Shown here in pieces: positions 1 to 5,808 of a stretch of DNA of 8,929 nt. Source of the DNA: SZUA-320 sp041612035 (lineage in GTDB: Bacteria > Gemmatimonadota > Gemmatimonadetes > Gemmatimonadales > GWC2-71-9); the NCBI GenBank assembly GCA_041612035.1, contig JBFILX010000080.1, positions 1-8,929 on the forward strand. The letters run 5' to 3'. The stretch's first letter is position 1. Each line of letters begins with the position of its first letter. The notes under the pieces are model-generated. The model saw only the letters and a program-made list of their open reading frames with translations, was not told where the DNA came from and ran no database searches. Made by a program: the position numbers and the translations under genes.

Positions 1-1385
1 CGATTGGCCCGCGGCTCACCGGCTCCCCGGGTCACCTGGCCGCGGTGGAGTGGCTGGAACGCACCTACCGCGCCTGGGACATCCCGGTGCGGCGGGAGCA
101 GTACGGCACATGGACCGGCTGGCGGCGCGGCCACACCCACCTCGACCTCGTCGCCCCCCGGGTCCGCACCCTGGAGGCCACGATGATGGCCTGGAGCCCG
201 GGCACGACCCGCCCGGTGGAAGCCGAGGTGGTCGAGTTCCCCGACGTGGCCAGCGAGGCGGAGTACGCCGCCTGGCTGCCTGCGGCCCGCGGCAGGTTCG
301 TGCTGGTGTCGTTCCCGGAACCGACCTGCCGCCCGGACGAGAACTGGGACCGGCTGGCCCGTCCCGGGAGCGTCGACCGGCTCCGGGCCACCCGCGAGGC
401 CGATCGGCGGGCCTGGGCGGCGCGGATCGCGCGGGCGGGGGCCGGCGCGGTGCGCCGGCTCGACGACGCGGGCGCCGCCGGGGTGCTCACGACCCGGTGG
501 TCGGACGGGCCGCAGGCCCGCTGGACCGCGGGGTGGGGCGTGACCAAGATCTTCGACGCCCCGACCCGCCGTATCCCGGCGCTGAGCCTGAGCTGCGAGG
601 ACTACGGCCTGGTGGCCCGTCTCACCCGGAACGCCCAGGGGCCCCGCCTGCGGCTCGACGCCCGCGCCGAGGCGCTGGGCACCGTGCCCGTGTTCAACGT
701 GGTGGCCGAGATGCGGGGCACCGAGCGCCCCGGGGAATACGTCCTGCTGGGCGCCCACCTCGATTCCTGGGACGCCGCCTCGGGCGCCACCGACAACGGG
801 ACCGGCACGGTGATGATGCTGGAGGCCGCCCGGCTCCTGCGGCTGGCCTACCCGAGCCCCCGCCGCACCATCCTGGTCGGCCACTGGGGCGGCGAGGAGC
901 AGGGGCTGATCGGCTCCCGCGCCTTCGCCGAAGACCACCCCGAGGTGGTGGCCAACCTGCAGGTGGCCCTGAACCAGGACAACGGCACCTGGCGGATCGA
1001 GTACCTCCGGATGATGGGGCTGACCGACGCGGGCGCCTCGTTCGCCCGCTGGCTGAGCCGCATCCCGTCGGAGATCACCGGCGCGATCACGCTCGACCTG
1101 CCGGGCGTGCCGGAAACCGGCGGCAGCGACCATGTGGCGTTCCTCTGCTCGGGCGCCCCCTCGTTCCGGCTCCAGTCGCACTACCCCGACTACCGGCAGT
1201 ACACCTGGCACACCAACCGCGACACCTTCGACAAGGTGGTGCTGGACGACCTGCGGAACAACGCGACCCTGGCGGCGATGCTGGCCTACCTGGCGTCGGA
1301 GGACCCCGAGCGGGTCTCGCGCGAGCGGCGAACGCTCCCGGGCTGGCCGGCCTGCGCGCCGGCCCGCCGGGTCTCCAATCGCTGA
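1..1385 (+). CDS. M28 family zinc aminopeptidase, 5' end outside the window
   Basis: Partial gene: the frame is open to the left edge (first full codon at 3) and begins with I-G-P-R-L-T-G-S-P-G, the motif typical of the start of the mature M28 peptidase region, so only a signal peptide and a short N-terminal stretch are likely missing. A GTG at 45 is in frame but lies inside this motif and is not the true start. The catalytic co-catalytic-zinc motifs are all visible: H-L-D near 756-764, D in A-T-D-N-G-T-G near 790, the paired glutamates of G-G-E-E-Q-G near 891-900, D in N-Q-D-N-G near 975, G-S-D-H near 1125 and the last zinc histidine in W-H-T-N-R-D near 1210. The insert between about 200 and 660 would be a PA-like domain. 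M28 enzymes release N-terminal amino acids or dipeptides from peptides, usually outside the cytoplasm. It stands alone, converging on the minus-strand cluster at 1444. The family call is solid; the substrate is unknown. Confidence 0.9.
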   Translation, partial: IGPRLTGSPGHLAAVEWLERTYRAWDIPVRREQYGTWTGWRRGHTHLDLVAPRVRTLEATMMAWSPGTTRPVEAEVVEFPDVASEAEYAAWLPAARGRFVLVSFPEPTCRPDENWDRLARPGSVDRLRATREADRRAWAARIARAGAGAVRRLDDAGAAGVLTTRWSDGPQARWTAGWGVTKIFDAPTRRIPALSLSCEDYGLVARLTRNAQGPRLRLDARAEALGTVPVFNVVAEMRGTERPGEYVLLGAHLDSWDAASGATDNGTGTVMMLEAARLLRLAYPSPRRTILVGHWGGEEQGLIGSRAFAEDHPEVVANLQVALNQDNGTWRIEYLRMMGLTDAGASFARWLSRIPSEITGAITLDLPGVPETGGSDHVAFLCSGAPSFRLQSHYPDYRQYTWHTNRDTFDKVVLDDLRNNATLAAMLAYLASEDPERVSRERRTLPGWPACAPARRVSNR

Positions 1386-1395
1386 AACGGGCGTA

Positions 1396-1422
1396 CTGCC
1401 GGACCGGACGGGCGGCCGGCAG
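1396..1422. terminator. Possible bidirectional hairpin between convergent genes
   Basis: A perfect 7-bp inverted repeat (ctgccgg at 1396-1402, ccggcag at 1416-1422) with a 13-base loop lies in the 58-base gap between the convergent ends of the M28 gene and the cysteine-cluster gene. There is no T-run on either side, so it is at best a weak intrinsic terminator; in DNA this GC-rich such repeats also occur by chance. Confidence 0.3.
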
Positions 1423-1443
1423 GCTGCCCGCGGCGTTTCCGCC

Positions 1444-1851
1444 CTACTGGCCGAGCACCAGGAGGCGGCGGATCTCGGCTTCGCTGCGCACCGGGCCCTT
1501 CCCCACCCCCGCGCAGAAGGGCGCGATCTCCCGGTTCCAGATCCTGGGCGACATGTTCTCCGGCCAGAACGGCCAGGTGCGGCACTGGCCCGGCCGCGCC
1601 TCGTACACCCCGCACCGCGTCCCCTCCAGGTACTGGCACGGCCCCTCGACCGTCTTCAGGTGGAAGAACCCCTCGGTCCTGGCGCAGTGGCGGCGGGTGA
1701 ACGACTGGGTCGAGAGACCGAAGTGCTTCGCCAGCCGCCGCCGGTCCTCGAGGGTGAGGTAGACGAAGCCGTACCGGCCGCGCGAGATGCAGCACCGGCC
1801 GGTTCCCTGGCACTCGAACCGGACTCCCTGGTGCCACCATGGTCTGGGCAT
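1444..1851 (-). CDS. YkgJ-family cysteine-cluster protein
   Basis: A 135-residue cytoplasmic protein with eight cysteines (14, 20, 21, 56, 72, 80, 90, 113). The order F-x-C-x-G-x-G-x-C-C near the N-terminus, then P-C-x-Y-L-x-x-x-x-C-x-V-Y-x-x-R-P-x-x-C-R-x-x-P-F-W in the middle, is the signature of the YkgJ/UPF0153 family, thought to bind a zinc or iron-sulfur centre through these cysteines. No enzymatic activity is established for most members. The ATG at 1851 is chosen because it gives the normal family start just ahead of the first cysteine and sits 25 bases after the xthA stop; the open frame continues far upstream inside xthA, but that part has no family similarity and overlaps a certain gene. 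It is probably cotranscribed with xthA. No clear ribosome-binding site is visible. The family call is confident; the function is unknown. Confidence 0.88.
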   Translation of the reverse strand: MPRPWWHQGVRFECQGTGRCCISRGRYGFVYLTLEDRRRLAKHFGLSTQSFTRRHCARTEGFFHLKTVEGPCQYLEGTRCGVYEARPGQCRTWPFWPENMSPRIWNREIAPFCAGVGKGPVRSEAEIRRLLVLGQ

Positions 1852-1876
1852 GCCGGGAATGTACGCGGGACCGGGG

Positions 1877-2653
1877 TCAGAGGCTGAAGCTGGCCAGCAC
1901 CGGGGCGTGGTCCGAGGGCTGCTTCCCCTTCCGCTCGTCCCGGTCCACCCAGGCCGCGGAGCAGGCCGTCGCGAGGGGCTCGGTGACCAGGATGTGGTCG
2001 ATGCGCAGCCCGTTGCCCTTGGGGAAGGCCAGCATCCGGTAGTCCCACCACGAGTAGGGGCCCGGGCCGTCGTGGTGCCGCCGGATGACATCGTGGAGGC
2101 CCCAGGCCACCACTCCACCCAGGGCGGCCCGCGCCGCCTCATGGCAGAGCACCGACCCGCTCCACTCGTCGGGCCGGGCCACGTCGCGGTCATCGAACGC
2201 CACGTTGAAGTCGCCGCAGAGCGCCAGCGGCAACGCCGGGGCGTGCCGGTCGGCGAGCCACCCACCCAGCCGCCGCAGCCAGTCGAGCTTGTAGGCCCAC
2301 TTGTCCGACCCCACCGTCTGGCCGTTGGGCGCGTAGACCGACACCACCCGGACCCCGCGGACGGTCGCCGCGATCAGCCGCGCCTGGCCGTCCACCGCGC
2401 CGTCGTCCAGCCCCACCCCAACGTCGGTCAGTGCGTCGCGGGCGAGGATCGCGACCCCGTTGTACGTGGCCTGGCCGTGCGCGGCGGCGCGATAGCCTGC
2501 CCCTTCCAGGGCCTCGAACGGGAAATCCTGGTCGGTCACCTTGAGCTCCTGCAGGCAGACCACGTCCGGCCGCGCCCGGCCGAGCCAGGCGAGGAGCCGG
2601 TCGAGCCGCGCCCGAACCGAGTTCACGTTCCAGGTAGCGATCGTCAATGACAT
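1877..2653 (-). CDS. xthA: Exodeoxyribonuclease III (AP endonuclease, ExoIII/XthA type)
   Basis: A 258-residue enzyme of the usual family length. It cuts the DNA backbone 5' to abasic sites and removes 3' blocking groups and nucleotides in base excision repair. The family motifs appear in order: W-N-V-N-S at 8-12, L-Q-E-L-K at 34-38 with the metal-binding glutamate E36, V-Y-A-P-N-G at 106-111, G-D-F-N at 147-150 (catalytic D148 and N150), R-I-D-H at 217-220, and the terminal S-D-H-A-P at 247-251 with the catalytic histidine. The ATG at 2653 is chosen because translation then begins directly with the conserved first beta strand (S-L-T-I-A-T-W-N); an earlier ATG at 2695 would add 14 residues unlike the family. 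There is no Shine-Dalgarno sequence, but a promoter-like pair lies just upstream. It follows the OsmC-like gene by 54 bases and is followed by the YkgJ-type gene. Confidence 0.95.
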   Translation of the reverse strand: MSLTIATWNVNSVRARLDRLLAWLGRARPDVVCLQELKVTDQDFPFEALEGAGYRAAAHGQATYNGVAILARDALTDVGVGLDDGAVDGQARLIAATVRGVRVVSVYAPNGQTVGSDKWAYKLDWLRRLGGWLADRHAPALPLALCGDFNVAFDDRDVARPDEWSGSVLCHEAARAALGGVVAWGLHDVIRRHHDGPGPYSWWDYRMLAFPKGNGLRIDHILVTEPLATACSAAWVDRDERKGKQPSDHAPVLASFSL

Positions 2654-2666
2654 GGAGCCGGGCCGC

Positions 2667-2695
2667 ACGCTAAGGCGGCCCGGCCGGCGGGTCAA
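2667..2695 (-). promoter_or_regulatory. Candidate sigma70-type promoter for xthA
   Basis: On the minus strand TTGACC (2695-2690) is followed after exactly 17 bases by TAGCGT (2672-2667). The -35 matches the consensus in five of six positions and the -10 keeps the T, A and final T. The -10 ends 13 bases before the xthA ATG, so the message would have a leader of only a few bases, which agrees with the missing ribosome-binding site. It would let xthA and the YkgJ-type gene be expressed apart from osmC. This is a prediction by eye. Confidence 0.42.
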
Positions 2696-2707
2696 CGGAT
2701 GGGATGG

Positions 2708-3175
2708 TTACCCGGTCGGGGCGTCGCTCGTGGCGCCGGCCGGGGCCGGGGTCACGGTGACGGCGATGGGAATGCCGGCCCGGACCGACTGGCTCACGAT
2801 GCAGAAGTCCTCGAAGAGGTCCAGGCAGCGCTGCAGCCGGCCGGGGCTTTCCCCGTCCAGTTCCGGCGCCAGCCGGACCGCGAGTTCGGCAATGCGCAGG
2901 CGGCCAGATTCGGTGCGGGCCATGCGGCCCTGCACCGTCACCTCCAGGTCGGTCACCGGCACCTTGGCCTTCTGGAGACAGAAGAGCAGGCTGGCCGCGA
3001 GGCAGTTGCCCACCGCGGCCGCGAGCACCTCGGAGGCGTTGGGCCCCTGGTCGTCCCCCAGCGGGGCGGGCTCGTCCATGGTGAGCGTGGCCACCGACCC
3101 GTCCCCGAAGGTGACGCCGAACCGGAAGCGTTCCTCCCGGCGGAGGGTGACGGAGAAGCGGTCTTGGTCGGACAT
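2708..3175 (-). CDS. OsmC-family protein
   Basis: A 155-residue OsmC/Ohr superfamily protein. Members are cytoplasmic dimers in which two reactive cysteines reduce organic hydroperoxides, although many OsmC-like members have no proven peroxidase activity. Visible landmarks are G-P-N-A-S-E-V-L-A-A-A-V-G-N-C (residues 44-58), with the first active cysteine at 58, and D-F-C-I-V-S-Q-S-V (residues 123-131), with the second at 125; C66 and C117 are additional. The ATG at 3175 is chosen over one at 3208 because GGGAGG lies five bases upstream of it and because the N-terminus then has the usual length. The gene is divergent from the YpdA-type reductase, so the pair may serve thiol and peroxide homeostasis together (inference). 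It is more like the general OsmC group with G-I-P-I after the second cysteine than like Ohr. Confidence 0.88.
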   Translation of the reverse strand: MSDQDRFSVTLRREERFRFGVTFGDGSVATLTMDEPAPLGDDQGPNASEVLAAAVGNCLAASLLFCLQKAKVPVTDLEVTVQGRMARTESGRLRIAELAVRLAPELDGESPGRLQRCLDLFEDFCIVSQSVRAGIPIAVTVTPAPAGATSDAPTG

Positions 3176-3203
3176 GCTGGCCTCCCGGACTGGATCGCCC
3201 GGA

Positions 3204-3224
3204 ATCATGAGCGCGGCATCATGA
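3204..3224. repeat. Short direct repeat in the osmC/ypdA divergent region
   Basis: ATCATGA occurs twice, at 3204-3210 and 3218-3224, 14 bases apart start to start. The A/T-rich repeats stand out in the otherwise GC-rich 110-base region between the two divergent genes and could be an operator. The spacing is not a whole number of DNA turns, and the TCATGA core is itself a palindrome. No regulator gene is nearby. Confidence 0.3.
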
Positions 3225-3270
3225 AATCGTGGTGAACCGGCGGTGAGGGCCGGGGCCGGCCCGACCGGGC

Positions 3271-3276
3271 TAGATT
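3271..3276 (+). promoter_or_regulatory. Candidate -10 element placing a leaderless start for the ypdA-like gene
   Basis: TAGATT lies nine bases before the ATG at 3286, so transcription would begin at or within a few bases of the start codon. No Shine-Dalgarno sequence is present and no good -35 box is found 17 bases upstream (the bases there are GGCCGG). Leaderless messages with a -10 at this distance are common in several GC-rich phyla. The element is one of few A/T-rich hexamers in the region. Confidence 0.4.
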
Positions 3277-3285
3277 CCGCCCGCG

Positions 3286-4317
3286 ATGCCCGCCCTGCCG
3301 CACGAACCCGACCTCATCGTGGGCGCCGGCCCGATCGGCCTGGCCTGCGCGATCTCCGCCCGCCGTCGCGGGCTCGATCCGCTGGTGATCGACGCCGGCG
3401 CGATCGCCGATTCGATCGTCCGGTACCCGATCGGGATGGTGTTCTTCACGACCCCGGAGCGGCTCGAGATCGGCGGGCATCCGCTGGTGACGGCCGGCGC
3501 CAAGGCCACGCGCGAGGAAGCGCTCAAGTACTACCGGGGCGTGGCGCGGGCCGAAGGCATCCGGGTCCGGACCTACACCCGGCTGCTTGGCGCGGCCCGG
3601 GAGGGCCACGGGCTCCGCTGCCGGCTGGGAACCCGGCTGGGCGAAGAGGCCATGACCTGTGACCGGCTGGTGCTGGCGACCGGATACTTCGACCATCCCA
3701 ACCTGCTGGGCGTGCCGGGCGAGGACCTGCCCCACGTCTCCCACTGGTTCGACGAGCCGCACCGGTGTGCGGGGCTCGACGTGGTGATCGTGGGCGGGAA
3801 GAACTCGGCCATCGAGACCGCGCTGCTCGCGTTCCGCGCGGGGGCCCGGGTGACCCTGGTGTACCGCCGCCCCGAGCTGAAGCCCAGCGTGAAGTACTGG
3901 CTCCGCCCCGATTTCGAGAACCGGGTGAAGGCCGAGGAGATCGAGGCCCGGCTGGGGGCGGAGGTGACGGGGATCACGCCGCGGGAAGTGGCGATCCGGA
4001 CCGCGGAGGGGCGCGAGGAGCGGCTCCCGGCCGACCGGGTCTACCTGCTCACGGGGTATCACCCCGACTTCGAGCTGTTCCGGGCCCTGGGGATCGCCAT
4101 GGAGCCCGAGACCATGCGGCCGGCCCTCGACCCCGCCACGCTCGAAAGCAACGTGCCGGGGGTCTACCTGGCCGGGAGCGCCGCCTCGGGGCGGAACATC
4201 TCCGAGGTGTTCATCGAGAACGGCCGGTACGACGGCGAGAAGATCTTCGGGGACCCCTCCGCCCGGCGCCGGGCGGAGGTGCTCTACGCGGCGACGCTCA
4301 GGGCCACGGACGAGTAG
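3286..4317 (+). CDS. ypdA: YpdA-family FAD/NAD(P)H disulfide reductase
   Basis: A 343-residue flavoprotein of the YpdA/Bdr family, whose characterised Firmicutes members reduce bacillithiol disulfide with NADPH. Seen: first Rossmann motif G-A-G-P-I-G (13-18), family blocks around S-I-V-R-Y-P (43-48), F-F-T-T-P-E-R-L-E-I-G (53-63), the A-T-G-Y-F-D-H-P-N block (131-139), G-E-D-L-P (145-149), a second nucleotide-binding motif V-G-G-K-N-S-A (169-175), L-L-T-G-Y-H-P-D (254-261) and the C-terminal F-I-E-N-G-R-Y (309-315). There is no C-x-x-C as in thioredoxin reductase. Oddity: the position held by the essential cysteine of Staphylococcus YpdA (G-G-G-P-C-G) is Ile17 here, with Cys21 four residues later. 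The true substrate is therefore uncertain. It is transcribed alone, divergent from osmC, and probably without a leader. No bacillithiol synthesis gene is in the window. Confidence 0.88.
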   Translation: MPALPHEPDLIVGAGPIGLACAISARRRGLDPLVIDAGAIADSIVRYPIGMVFFTTPERLEIGGHPLVTAGAKATREEALKYYRGVARAEGIRVRTYTRLLGAAREGHGLRCRLGTRLGEEAMTCDRLVLATGYFDHPNLLGVPGEDLPHVSHWFDEPHRCAGLDVVIVGGKNSAIETALLAFRAGARVTLVYRRPELKPSVKYWLRPDFENRVKAEEIEARLGAEVTGITPREVAIRTAEGREERLPADRVYLLTGYHPDFELFRALGIAMEPETMRPALDPATLESNVPGVYLAGSAASGRNISEVFIENGRYDGEKIFGDPSARRRAEVLYAATLRATDE

Positions 4318-4327
4318 CTGCTCGCGC

Positions 4328-4423
4328 TCAGCGGCGGGCGACGACGAAGGAAACGTCCTCCGCTCCGAGCTTCTCCAGCGTGACCTCGATGGCCCTGACC
4401 ACCCCAGTCGGCAGGGATCCCAC
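4328..4423 (-). other. Possible small ORF or C-terminal gene remnant
   Basis: Reading from GTG at 4423 to TGA at 4328 gives 31 residues, V-G-S-L-P-T-G-V-V-R-A-I-E-V-T-L-E-K-L-G followed by A-E-D-V-S-F-V-V-A-R-R. The alternation of an amphipathic helix and a beta strand reads like the end of a real protein rather than random GC-rich translation. It has no visible ribosome-binding site, and the frame stays open upstream into ompA. It may be what is left of a deleted gene or may be noise. No family was recognised. Confidence 0.22.
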
Positions 4424-4439
4424 CCGACCCTGGGTCCAG

Positions 4440-4463
4440 GCCGACGGGCACCCCCCGCCCGGC
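4440..4463 (-). terminator. Imperfect hairpin directly after the ompA-like stop codon
   Basis: Immediately downstream of the TAG at 4466-4464, GCCG-GGC pairs with GCC-CGT-CGGC (three unpaired bases in one arm) around a G-rich loop. It could end the ompA message, but there is no U-run and the stem is interrupted. Confidence 0.3.
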
Positions 4464-5699
4464 CTACTGCCGGACCAGCTCCACCCGCCGGTTCTGCTGC
4501 CGGCCCTCGGGGGTGTCGTTGGGCGCCACCGGCCGGTCCTCCCCGTACCCCTTGGTCTCGAGGCGCTCGGGCGCGATTCCGGCCTCGGTCACCAGGTAGG
4601 TCTTGACCGCCGCCGCCCGGCGTTCGGACAGCGTCAGGTTGACCGCGTCCGCCCCGACGTTGTCGGTGTGCCCCTCGATCAGCAGCCGCAGCTGCGGGTT
4701 GGCCCGCAGCACCTCCGCGATCTCGGTGAGGGTCGGGGTGGACTCCGGCCGGATGCGGTCCTGGCCGGTGGCGAACAGGATCCCCTGGGTGGCCACCCGA
4801 CCCTTCTCCATGAGGACGTCCGCCATGGCGGGGGGGGCCGGAGCCGTTTGCGATTCGGCGGTGTACAGCTGGAGCCCGCCAGCCATGACGCGGAGGTTGC
4901 CGACCAGGGCCTCGTACCCCTCGGACGCCGGCACGTAGAAGTGCAGCCGTTCGGTCCGGCCGAGCTCCACCTGCGGGGCGTTCGCCACCCGCCGGTCCGC
5001 CACGTACACCTTCGCGTGCTGTCCGTCCACCATGAAGCGGCACGGCACCAGGGTCCGGGTCACGACGTCGCTGAGCCGGGTAACCGCCTCCATGTCGCCC
5101 TGCTGGACTCCCGACATGATGGCCCCGCAGTACAGCACGCCATAGCGGGCCCGCAGGCCCGATCCGCGATAGCCGGGCCGGTCATCCCCGGTCTCCACGC
5201 GCAGTTCGAGCGGGTAGCCGTTCCCGCGCGGGAGATAGAGGTCGAACTCCACCGTGAACCGGGGCGGCAGCGCCTGGGGCAGGACCACCTCGAAGTCGCT
5301 GTCGCTGGACACCCGGAGGAACCGCCCTCCGCGCCACTCCACGACTTCCATCGCACCCCGCACCATGCGAAGACGGCGGGGGAAGTCTCCCACCCGGTCT
5401 GTCGCGAAGTCCTCCACGAAGAGCGGGCGCTCGCCCGGGACGAAATCGTAGTTGGCCCACGCCCCTTCGCCGGGCTTCAGCTCCCCATTGACGTCGGAGC
5501 CCGCGGCCGGGTCGCCCGCTGCGGCCGGGTTGACGACGGCATCGACCGCCTTGTCGACTGCCCGGTCCACGGCCTGATCCACCCGGTTCTGCACCCGCGA
5601 ACGGATGCGGTTGCCGATCTGCGCTTCCGCCGACGCCGTGGCGAGCGCCTGCACGACCCCCAGCGCGAGGATGAAACCTCGCTTGCTCCACGTCCGCAT
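4464..5699 (-). CDS. Secreted OmpA-family protein with central beta-rich domain
   Basis: A 411-residue envelope protein. Residues 1-27 are a signal peptide (positive start, hydrophobic core I-L-A-L-G-V-V-Q-A-L-A, likely cleavage after A-E-A). Residues 30-57 are an amphipathic charged segment with tandem V-D-x-A tetrads. Residues about 84-282 form a globular, probably beta-sandwich region starting D-F-V-P-G-E-R-P-L-F-V-E-D-F, a block I associate with OmpA proteins of Bacteroidota and relatives. Residues about 300-411 are the OmpA C-terminal domain that holds peptidoglycan: G-H-T-D-N-V-G (343-349) and L-S-E-R-R-A (357-362), with D346 and R361 at the positions that bind diaminopimelate, then the terminal R-x-x-N-R-R-V-E-L block. 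The ATG at 5699 is chosen because the signal peptide begins there; an ATG at 5744 would put 15 residues before it. There is no transmembrane beta-barrel. It probably ties the outer surface or periplasm to the wall. TTGACG at 5744-5739 is a weak -35 candidate without a good -10. Confidence 0.88.
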   Translation of the reverse strand: MRTWSKRGFILALGVVQALATASAEAQIGNRIRSRVQNRVDQAVDRAVDKAVDAVVNPAAAGDPAAGSDVNGELKPGEGAWANYDFVPGERPLFVEDFATDRVGDFPRRLRMVRGAMEVVEWRGGRFLRVSSDSDFEVVLPQALPPRFTVEFDLYLPRGNGYPLELRVETGDDRPGYRGSGLRARYGVLYCGAIMSGVQQGDMEAVTRLSDVVTRTLVPCRFMVDGQHAKVYVADRRVANAPQVELGRTERLHFYVPASEGYEALVGNLRVMAGGLQLYTAESQTAPAPPAMADVLMEKGRVATQGILFATGQDRIRPESTPTLTEIAEVLRANPQLRLLIEGHTDNVGADAVNLTLSERRAAAVKTYLVTEAGIAPERLETKGYGEDRPVAPNDTPEGRQQNRRVELVRQ

Positions 5700-5782
5700 T
5701 GGTATCTCGCTTGTCCCCGGAAAGGTGATTCGGTCAGTCGTCAAACGCGGGACTCCGCCGAGCGCGAATATCGGCCACGCCC

Positions 5783-5802
5783 GGGGATCCCGCCAGATCC
5801 CC
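5783..5802 (-). terminator. Hairpin after heme A synthase gene
   Basis: A perfect 7-bp inverted repeat (ggggatc at 5783-5789 and gatcccc at 5796-5802) with a 6-base loop lies six bases beyond the ctaA stop codon in the direction of transcription. It is well placed to end the cytochrome b operon before the ompA-like gene, but no T-run follows. Confidence 0.45.
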
Positions 5803-5808
5803 TCGGCC

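Noticed and set aside
50..1762. 570-residue open frame on the plus strand
   Set aside because: It is a shifted reading of the M28 gene; the peptidase motifs are in the other frame.
1852..2265. N-terminal extension of the cysteine-cluster protein, suggesting a fusion
   Set aside because: The extension is an alternative frame of xthA, lies wholly within it, and has arginine/threonine-rich random composition; the family begins at the ATG at 1851.
3286..4317. Thioredoxin reductase as identity of the flavoprotein
   Set aside because: There is no C-x-x-C redox pair between the two nucleotide-binding motifs, and the conserved blocks match YpdA instead.
3205..5043. 612-residue open frame on the minus strand
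   Set aside because: It is the antisense shadow of ypdA plus a wrong frame of ompA, with low-complexity translation and no motif.
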